From: Desulfuromonadales bacterium
Lineage (GTDB): Bacteria > Desulfobacterota > Desulfuromonadia > Desulfuromonadales > BM103
Direction of reading: 5' to 3'
Assembly (NCBI GenBank): GCA_030614505.1
Contig: JAUWTX010000178.1
Coordinates: 1-5,186, forward strand
DNA: 5,186 bases
Positions 1 to 4,794 of this stretch are shown here, piece by piece. Below the pieces are notes generated by a model. The model was not told the origin of the DNA, made no database searches, and worked only from the letters and a program-made list of their open reading frames with translations. Position 1 is the stretch's first letter. Each line of letters opens with the position of its first letter. A program made the translations under genes and the position numbers.

Positions 1-1
1 C

Positions 2-274
2 AAGTGCCGTCTTGAGCGAATTTTACGTCGGGAACAGAGGCGGAGCGCTATCCAAGGCGGTGTTAAAACAGTTTACTCGACGGAGGCCTTCAGGCCACTG
101 AGTGACGGCCTTCGGGAAGTGAGTGATGGCCTCCAGGATGGTGCCACAACAGACGCCGGGCACTATCAGGCCCGACGTGCACCGCTCGGCAGTTCTTCTG
201 TAATCACGCATCTTTTTGGTCTGACTATGGCCGGCGAGGTTCTTCGTGAACTGTTGGTGATGAAGGAGTTGTGA
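2..274 (+). CDS. tcdA: tRNA threonylcarbamoyladenosine dehydratase (TcdA/CsdL, ThiF/E1-like), C-terminal part
   Basis: The reading frame is open from base 2 to a TGA at 272-274 and gives 90 codons; the N-terminal part, including the ATP-binding region, lies off the left edge. Recognition rests on two signatures. VKTVYSTEAFRPLSDG matches the conserved 'v.V.ySTE....' segment of E. coli TcdA (YgdL/CsdL). The final block, SSSVITHLFGLTMAGEVLREL, matches the family's C-terminal 'GSxxxVTxxFGxxAxxxxL' helix. The family uses ATP to cyclise the t6A base at position 37 of ANN-decoding tRNAs to ct6A, acting in the cytoplasm. Residues 34-48 contain an imperfect internal repeat (SDGLREV / SDGLQDG) in what is normally a variable segment. 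The stop codon overlaps the ATG of the downstream transporter (TGATG), which suggests co-translation. The family is fairly certain. The exact substrate is inferred by homology only, because the catalytic half is not in view. Confidence 0.8.
   Translation, partial: KCRLERILRREQRRSAIQGGVKTVYSTEAFRPLSDGLREVSDGLQDGATTDAGHYQARRAPLGSSSVITHLFGLTMAGEVLRELLVMKEL
101..142 (+). repeat. Imperfect 21-bp tandem duplication inside tcdA
   Basis: Bases 101-121 and 122-142 are two adjacent 21-base units that agree at about 16 positions and share the core AGTGA-GGCCT-C-GGA. In frame they encode SDGLREV and SDGLQDG. Most differences are synonymous or conservative, which suggests an older in-frame duplication of seven codons. 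A GGAGGCC/GGCCTCC inverted pair (82-88 and 128-134) frames the same segment, but the spacing is too wide to claim a structure. Confidence 0.4.
263..268 (+). promoter_or_regulatory. Shine-Dalgarno AAGGAG deciding the TSUP start
   Basis: AAGGAG lies five bases before the ATG at 274 but only two bases before the in-frame GTG at 271. Spacing therefore favours ATG 274 as the true start. The site sits inside the last codons of tcdA, so ribosomes finishing tcdA are placed directly at the next start. Confidence 0.6.
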
Positions 275-1026
275 TGGATCCCTATGTCTGGCAGGTTCCG
301 GTACTGGTTGTGGTTGGTGTCGTAGCCGGTTTCCTTAATGTTATGGCTGGAGGCGGCTCTCTGCTGACTTTGCCTTTGTTGATTTTTTTCGGTCTGCCGG
401 TCGCAACGGCCAACGGCACCAACCGTGTCGCCATCTTTTGTCAGAATATCTTTGCCATTACCGGTTTCAAGCGCCAGGGAATTTTCCCCATACGTCTCGC
501 CTTGATTTGTACTCCGCCCGCTCTGATCGGCAGTTATATCGGTGCCAACCTGGCGATTACGGTCGATGAAATGTTATTTCGCCGGCTGCTTGCCATAGTC
601 ATGATTGGTGTTTTAATCTTCATGATTATCGACCCGATGAAGCGTTTACAGCAAACGGAAAAAACGATGACACCGGTACGGCTTACGGTTCTGATCGTTA
701 GCTTTTTTGGTATCGGTATATACGGTGGTTTTGTCCAGGCAGGAGTTGGTTTCATAATCATTACCGGATTGCTGGTGCATGGTCTCGACTTGGTACGTAT
801 CAACGCCGTCAAGGTTCTGGTTATTTTTGCGTTCACTATAGTGGCCTTGGGGGTTTTTGTTGTGCATGGTCAGGTTGATTATGTTCTGGGGTTGGCATTG
901 GCGGTAGGGAATTCTCTGGGCGGCTGGTTTGGATCTCAACTTGCCGTGAAAAAAGGCCACGAATGGATCAAGCGCTTTGTCATTGTAACCGTGGCGATTC
1001 TGGCGTTGCGCCTGCTTTTCCCCTAG
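274..1026 (+). CDS. TSUP family (TauE/SafE-like) membrane transporter
   Basis: This is a 250-residue, very hydrophobic protein with about eight predicted membrane segments by eye and two homologous halves, as expected for the 4-toluene sulfonate uptake permease (TSUP, Pfam TauE) family. The first half opens with the family motif GFLNVMAGGGSLLTLPLL (residues 19-36), followed by GLPVATANGTNR. The second half repeats the theme as GIYGGFVQAGVG (148-159), followed by a helix with INAVK. A charged loop near residues 122-134 (MKRLQQTEKTM) separates the halves. The length is usual for the family. TSUP members move sulfite, sulfonates, sulfoacetate and other organic anions across the inner membrane; the substrate here cannot be read from sequence. 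ATG 274 is preferred over GTG 271 because of Shine-Dalgarno spacing. The start overlaps the tcdA stop by one base, so the two are probably one transcript. Family assignment is strong; direction of transport and substrate are unknown. Confidence 0.88.
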   Translation: MDPYVWQVPVLVVVGVVAGFLNVMAGGGSLLTLPLLIFFGLPVATANGTNRVAIFCQNIFAITGFKRQGIFPIRLALICTPPALIGSYIGANLAITVDEMLFRRLLAIVMIGVLIFMIIDPMKRLQQTEKTMTPVRLTVLIVSFFGIGIYGGFVQAGVGFIIITGLLVHGLDLVRINAVKVLVIFAFTIVALGVFVVHGQVDYVLGLALAVGNSLGGWFGSQLAVKKGHEWIKRFVIVTVAILALRLLFP

Positions 1027-1053
1027 TCTTTATGTCTTAAGTATTTATAACCT

Positions 1054-1081
1054 TTGTTTGGGTTGCAGGCTCGAATATGTT
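1054..1081 (+). promoter_or_regulatory. Weak candidate sigma-70 promoter for the ATPase-HDOD pair
   Basis: The 108-bp AT-rich gap between the transporter and the ATPase is the largest non-coding stretch in the window and the most likely place for a promoter. The best match by eye is TTGTTT (1054-1059), 16 bases, then TATGTT (1076-1081). The -35 matches three of six consensus bases and the -10 matches four, including the first two and the last T. An alternative, TTGCAG (1063-1068) with TTAACG (1086-1091), is weaker. No sigma-54 -24/-12 pair (GG-N10-GC with TTGC) was found, and no terminator hairpin for the transporter. Confidence 0.22.
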
Positions 1082-1134
1082 ACCCTTAACGTTCTGGAAA
1101 CTAATTGAGTTTTTTCATGTAATGGATTGACGCC

Positions 1135-3066
1135 ATGCCCGATCCGAGCACACCTGCCCCCCAGGAAAAGACACAGCAATTTCCTGCCACCAAATCACCG
1201 CCGGCGGTACAGAACGGCGATGCTATTGCTCGCCTTCTGGTAGAGCAGGGTCTGATAACCGAAGAACAATTGATCTATGCCAAGCGAGTCAAGACCAAAC
1301 TGGTCTCTGCTCGTTCTCTGGTTGAAATCCTCAAAGAGCTGCGCCTGTTGACCAATCAGCAGCTCAATCAGGTGCTCAAGCAGCAACGCTTGAATATCCG
1401 TATCGGTGACCTGCTGGTTGAGCTGGGACATATCCGCCAGGATGAATTGGCTGCCGCCCTGGCCATTCAAGCAGAAAATAAGAAACAGAAGCTCGGTGAT
1501 ATCCTGGTCGAGTACGGCTTTATCGATGAACACCGCCTGATAGAAATCCTTGCATCGAAGCTCGGCTACCCTTTCATTGCGCCGGTCTTTGCCGATATTG
1601 ATCGTGACCTGCTTGCCCAGGTCCCGCCCAAGATGTTTATGCAACATTCTTTTGTGCCGGTTGCGCGGGAAGACGACCGGGTCATCATCGTTTTTGCGGA
1701 CCCTCTTGATCTCGAGGATCACGAAGCGGTCGACAGAGTCTTTGGCCGCAGGATTCTTCCCGCAATCGGTCCACGCCAGGCGATCCGTGAAGTCATTGAG
1801 CTCTATCGCCGGGATGCCCAGCGCGGCACTGTGGAAGAAGCGGACGACTCGACAATTATTGGTATTGTCAACAGTCTTTTTGATGATGCAATGCAGCAGG
1901 GCGCCAGCGATATTCATATCGAGCCGATGAAGGATCGGCGGCGAATCCGCTTCCGGCGTGATGGAGTGCTTGGGGTCCATAAGGAGATAAGCCTGGATCT
2001 GGCTCCACCTGTGGCCACGCGTCTGAAGGTTATGGCAGAAGCCGACATTGCCGAACGTCGGCGACATCAGGATGGTCGTATTCTCTACGAGAGTGCAGCC
2101 ACTGGCATGACCCTTGACCTGCGCGTCTCCTTCTATATCACCGTTCAGGGTGAAAAAATTGTTTTGCGATTGATGAACAAAAAGGGCGAACTGCTCGATA
2201 TCGACGATATCGGCATGGCGCCACGCATGTTGCAGCAACTTCGTGATGATGCTCTTGCTTCACCGAGCGGTATTATTGTGGTGACCGGCCCGACCGGTGC
2301 CGGCAAAACCACGACCCTTTATAGTTGCGTCAATCATCTCAATGATCTTGAGACGAGTATCATCACTGCCGAGGAGCCGGTGGAGTACGTCATTGACGGC
2401 ATCACCCAGTGTTCAATCAATCCGAAAATCGGCGTGACATTTACCGAAACTCTGCGCCATATTGTCCGTCAGGATCCGGATATCATCGTCATGGGCGAGG
2501 TTCGGGATGCCTTTTCTGCAGAGACGGCGATTCAGGCAGCGTTGACCGGTCACAAGGTGCTGACGACGTTTCATACCGAGGATGCTGTCGGCGGTTTGCT
2601 GCGTCTGCTGAACATGGGTGTCGAGGCGTTTTTGATCGCGTCAACAGTGACCTGCATGCTGGCACAACGGTTGTTGCGTAAAATCTGCCCCCATTGTGCA
2701 ACCTCATATACGCCGACTCCCGATGAATACCGTCGCCTCGGTTACACTCATGGCGACCTGGCCGGAGCCGATCTGCAGATCGGTCGCGGTTGTTCTGCTT
2801 GCCGGTTTACCGGATACAAGGGCCGGGTCGGTATTTTTGAACTGCTCACCCTCAATGATGATGTCAAAGATGCGGTTCTGGCTCGTAAAACGGTACAGGA
2901 AATCCGCCGTATCAGTATCGAAAGTTCAGGTTTAATTGCCCTGATAGAGGATGGTATTGCCAAGGCGGCTCGAGGCAAGGTTTCCCTTCCGGAAGTTATG
3001 CGGCGACTGCCTCGCACTGTGAACCCTCGTCCGCTACATGAATTGCGTCGCCTGTTGGGAGAATAG
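1135..3066 (+). CDS. GspE/PulE/PilB-type secretion ATPase with MshEN cyclic-di-GMP-binding N-terminal domains (orphan)
   Basis: This 643-residue protein is a hexameric-type ATPase that would power assembly of a type IV pilus, pseudopilus or related machine from the cytoplasmic face. Residues 1-25 are proline-rich and probably disordered. Residues 28-84 look like a degenerate MshEN pair (RLLVEQGLITEEQL..., then SLVEILKELRLLTNQQL...). Residues 89-140 are a canonical MshEN pair with RIGDLLVELG and KLGDILVEYG, the c-di-GMP-binding pattern known from MshE. The N2 domain has ASDIHIEP (257-264). The C-terminal domain has Walker A GPTGAGKT (385-392), an Asp box with EEPVEY (413-418), Walker B RQDPDIIVMGEVRD (445-458) and a His box TTFHTEDA (477-484). 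A zinc site is formed by C518/C521 and C553/C556. A tail of about 17 basic and proline-containing residues extends past the usual C-terminus. It is longer than typical GspE/PilB (roughly 500-570). The TAA at 1120-1122 makes ATG 1135 the first normal start; the Shine-Dalgarno is weak (GGA at 1124-1126). No platform, pilin or secretin gene is adjacent, so the machine it serves is unknown. Confidence 0.93.
   Translation: MPDPSTPAPQEKTQQFPATKSPPAVQNGDAIARLLVEQGLITEEQLIYAKRVKTKLVSARSLVEILKELRLLTNQQLNQVLKQQRLNIRIGDLLVELGHIRQDELAAALAIQAENKKQKLGDILVEYGFIDEHRLIEILASKLGYPFIAPVFADIDRDLLAQVPPKMFMQHSFVPVAREDDRVIIVFADPLDLEDHEAVDRVFGRRILPAIGPRQAIREVIELYRRDAQRGTVEEADDSTIIGIVNSLFDDAMQQGASDIHIEPMKDRRRIRFRRDGVLGVHKEISLDLAPPVATRLKVMAEADIAERRRHQDGRILYESAATGMTLDLRVSFYITVQGEKIVLRLMNKKGELLDIDDIGMAPRMLQQLRDDALASPSGIIVVTGPTGAGKTTTLYSCVNHLNDLETSIITAEEPVEYVIDGITQCSINPKIGVTFTETLRHIVRQDPDIIVMGEVRDAFSAETAIQAALTGHKVLTTFHTEDAVGGLLRLLNMGVEAFLIASTVTCMLAQRLLRKICPHCATSYTPTPDEYRRLGYTHGDLAGADLQIGRGCSACRFTGYKGRVGIFELLTLNDDVKDAVLARKTVQEIRRISIESSGLIALIEDGIAKAARGKVSLPEVMRRLPRTVNPRPLHELRRLLGE
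3057..3061 (+). promoter_or_regulatory. Shine-Dalgarno GGGAG supporting the TTG start of the HDOD gene
   Basis: GGGAG lies in the last codons of the ATPase gene and ends seven bases before TTG 3069, an ideal spacing. The next in-frame ATG (3105) has only a purine run directly against it and would remove 12 residues. The site therefore supports TTG initiation and coupling to termination of the ATPase at 3066. Confidence 0.6.
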
Positions 3067-3068
3067 TC

Positions 3069-3920
3069 TTGGCCAATAAATCTCTGGCAGAAATTATCAA
3101 GGAAATGGTCGATGCCGATCGGGTACGTCTGCCGGTTCATCCTGAACTTGCCCGGAAGGTCACCGCGTGTCTGGCAGCTGAAGGGTCTGGTTCAAAGCCG
3201 TTGTGGTCGCTTGTCGGCCGTGATCCGGCGCTGCTCTGTAACCTCTTCAGGGCCGCCAATTCATCCTTTTTTGCAGGCCTGCAAAAAACCCTTTCGGTAG
3301 AAGAAGCGGTGACCCGTCTGGGCAGCGACAAGGCTACCCAGGCTATTGAGCAGGCTTGCTGGGAAGGTGAGGGTTACTCTCAGGGAGAGTTGTTGCAACG
3401 TTATATGCCAAGTCTGTGGCAGCACGCCCAAGGCTGTGCTCTTGGTGCCCGATGGCTGGCGAACCGCTGTGGTTACCAGGGTATTGCTGATCAGGCCTAC
3501 CTGGCCGGGTTGCTGCACGACATCGGTAAACAGTTCCTGTTGGCGGCCTTGGAAGAAATTGCAAGTTGCGGTGATTTCGACATAACGCTTTCCGAGCAAT
3601 TGGTTCTGGAAGTTCTGGCGACCATGCATGTTGAACAAGGCCTGCGGCTTTTTGAGGAATGGAATCTCCCAGAAGCTTACCAGGAGGTGGTCGCAGACCA
3701 CCATGCCGAGGAACTGGATACGCAAAATATTGTTGTTGCTCTGGTCAGGCTGGCTAATAATGGTTGCCACAAGCTGGGTCTTGGCTTGACAAAGCAGCCT
3801 GATATTGTTTTGCCAACGACCGGCGAGGCCCAATTCCTCGGCATTGACGAGATTGCGTTGGCCGAGTTCGAGATCATGCTCGAGGACCAGTTTTTAGGAC
3901 TGCAAGCTGCCTCTGCATAA
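3069..3920 (+). CDS. HDOD-domain protein
   Basis: This 283-residue soluble protein is built almost entirely of one HDOD domain, a divergent HD-superfamily fold found in bacterial signalling and regulatory proteins; most members have no proven enzyme activity. The N-terminal half carries the family pattern LPVHPELARKV (21-31), DPALLCNLFRAANSSFF (52-68) and LSVEEAVTRLG (75-85). The C-terminal half keeps many HD-type metal-ligand positions: H119 (WQHA), H150-D151 (GLLHDIGK), H187 and H211-H212. The position usually occupied by the last aspartate (LAD) appears to be N230 (RLANN). The start is TTG at 3069, chosen because of a well-spaced GGGAG and a gap of only two bases to the ATPase stop. It is very probably translated together with that ATPase and may act on it or in the same process; this partnership is inferred from position only. 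No GGDEF, EAL or receiver domain is attached. Confidence 0.87.
   Translation: MANKSLAEIIKEMVDADRVRLPVHPELARKVTACLAAEGSGSKPLWSLVGRDPALLCNLFRAANSSFFAGLQKTLSVEEAVTRLGSDKATQAIEQACWEGEGYSQGELLQRYMPSLWQHAQGCALGARWLANRCGYQGIADQAYLAGLLHDIGKQFLLAALEEIASCGDFDITLSEQLVLEVLATMHVEQGLRLFEEWNLPEAYQEVVADHHAEELDTQNIVVALVRLANNGCHKLGLGLTKQPDIVLPTTGEAQFLGIDEIALAEFEIMLEDQFLGLQAASA
3267..3288 (+). repeat. 22-bp perfect palindrome inside the HDOD gene
   Basis: Six T, then GCAGGCCTGC, then six A form a perfect inverted repeat centred between 3277 and 3278; the flanking bases (C and C) do not extend it. In frame it encodes FFAGLQK plus part of a threonine codon, within the conserved HDOD N-terminal region. As RNA it could fold into a 9-bp stem with a GGCC loop. 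The order is T-run, stem, A-run, so it is not an intrinsic terminator on either strand. Confidence 0.6.
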
Positions 3921-3986
3921 GTAATGGTTTTATTGTTCTGTTTACGCTGTTTTTTTTGCTAACTTTCTTCTCAGCAGGGAGCGGGT

Positions 3987-4424
3987 ATGTCGAAATCTAT
4001 TTCTCAGATCTTGAAACTTAAAGGAAGTGATGTCTGGAGTATTGGTCCGGATGCCAGAGTTTATGATGCCTTGGCGTTGATGGCTGAAAAAGGTGTCGGG
4101 GCTCTTGTGGTTATGAACCAGGGCCAGGTGGTTGGCATATTCACCGAGCGTGATCATGCCCGCAAGGTTGATCTGGAAGGCCGCTGTTCCCAGAAGTCTT
4201 TCGTCCGCCAGGTTATGTCTGAAGAAATCTGCTATATCTCGCTTCAGGCATCCGTTGATGAAGCCATGGCCATCATGACCGACAAGCGTTGTCGCCACCT
4301 GCCAGTCATGGAGAATGAACAACTGGTCGGTCTGGCATCGATTGGCGACCTGGTCAAGGCCTCGCTGGACGAGAAGGATTTCGAAATCAAGCAACTCAAA
4401 AAATACATCAAGGGCGATCACTGA
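3987..4424 (+). CDS. Two-CBS-domain (Bateman module) protein
   Basis: This 145-residue stand-alone tandem CBS protein has no catalytic domain. CBS1 spans about residues 13-62 and contains GIFTERD (50-56). CBS2 spans about 73-127 and contains GLASIGD (115-121). Both fit the G-h-x-[S/T]-x-x-D pattern that contacts the ribose and phosphate of adenine nucleotides in this fold. The sequence style (FTERDHARKV, VMSEEICYI, RHLPVMENEQLVG, SIGDLVKA, then a charged C-terminal helix ending QLKKYIKG) matches the widespread small CBS proteins often annotated IMPDH-like, although no IMP dehydrogenase barrel is present. Such proteins generally sense the adenylate state and modulate partners. AGGGAG (3976-3981) is five bases before the ATG, a good ribosome binding site. 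It sits 66 bp after the HDOD gene and 22 bp before the HTH/zinc gene. Ligand and partner are unknown. Confidence 0.9.
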   Translation: MSKSISQILKLKGSDVWSIGPDARVYDALALMAEKGVGALVVMNQGQVVGIFTERDHARKVDLEGRCSQKSFVRQVMSEEICYISLQASVDEAMAIMTDKRCRHLPVMENEQLVGLASIGDLVKASLDEKDFEIKQLKKYIKGDH

Positions 4425-4446
4425 TTACCTGTGGTCTCTGTAGAGA

Positions 4447-4761
4447 ATGACAGAACCTGATCCTCCTCCTGATCGATCACAGAGCTTTCGCGAACTTCTG
4501 CTGCAAACGCTGTCCGCAGAACCGCTGACCGTTCGTGCCCTTTCCCAAGCGGCCGGTCTATCCGAACGTGATGTTTTCAATCATTTACAGCACCTGCAGA
4601 AAAGCCTGAAAGCGCAGAACCGGCGCCTCAAGGTGACACCGGCAACTTGCCTGGATTGTCACTTCATCTTTCAAAAGCGTGAGCGCCTGACACGGCCGGG
4701 CAAATGTCCCGTCTGTCGCAGTACCCACCTGAGAGAGCCTTTTTTTTCGATAGAAGATTAA
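4447..4761 (+). CDS. Predicted transcriptional regulator, HTH fused to zinc ribbon (COG3357-like)
   Basis: This 104-residue protein has two parts. Residues 14-60 form a likely winged helix-turn-helix, with the recognition region near LTVRALSQAAGLSERDVFNH (27-46). Residues 64-98 form a zinc ribbon with C68-x-x-C71 and C87-x-x-C90; the segment reads TCLDCHFIF...RPGKCPVCRSTHL. This arrangement resembles the COG3357 group of predicted regulators found in archaea and anaerobic bacteria, whose targets are generally uncharacterised. A TAG at 4441-4443 lies just upstream in frame, so ATG 4447 is the only reasonable start, yet the Shine-Dalgarno is poor (AGAGA sits directly against the ATG). Expression may depend on coupling to the CBS gene ending 22 bp earlier. 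A run of eight T near the end (4740-4747) is coding (the FF of PFFSIED) and has no hairpin before it. DNA binding is inferred from the fold, not shown. Confidence 0.8.
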   Translation: MTEPDPPPDRSQSFRELLLQTLSAEPLTVRALSQAAGLSERDVFNHLQHLQKSLKAQNRRLKVTPATCLDCHFIFQKRERLTRPGKCPVCRSTHLREPFFSIED

Positions 4762-4778
4762 AGGTCACTCAATGCAAG

Positions 4779-4790
4779 CCTGACGTCAGG
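4779..4790. repeat. 12-bp perfect palindrome in the convergent gap
   Basis: CCTGACGTCAGG is a perfect inverted repeat lying in the 33-bp space between two convergent stop codons. It could be a dimeric protein-binding site, or a short hairpin (4-bp stem, ACGT loop) at the 3' ends of both transcripts. No U-tract follows it on either strand, so it does not qualify as a standard terminator. Confidence 0.4.
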
Positions 4791-4794
4791 TCTC

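Noticed and set aside
23..211. Minus-strand open frame opposite tcdA
   Set aside because: The plus-strand frame runs continuously from base 2 and matches the TcdA C-terminus, so this is a shadow.
2196..2212. Direct repeat of the palindrome CGATATCG within the ATPase gene
   Set aside because: Explained by the conserved protein segment LLDIDDIG, whose codons naturally produce it.
1195..2238. Long minus-strand open frame (347 codons) opposite the ATPase gene
   Set aside because: It lies antisense to a well-conserved ATPase, has no recognisable domain, and its composition follows the codon bias of the opposite strand.
3921..3986. T-rich intergenic stretch with a run of eight T (3950-3957) after the HDOD gene, possible terminator or promoter
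   Set aside because: No GC-rich hairpin precedes the T-run, and no -35/-10 pair with acceptable spacing was found; the only clear element is the AGGGAG ribosome site of the CBS gene.
3942..4421. Minus-strand open frame of 159 codons opposite the CBS gene
   Set aside because: The plus-strand frame encodes two intact CBS domains with a good ribosome site; the opposite frame shows no domain.
4740..4747. Run of eight T near the end of the HTH/zinc gene, possible terminator
   Set aside because: It lies inside the coding sequence, before the stop codon, and no stem precedes it.
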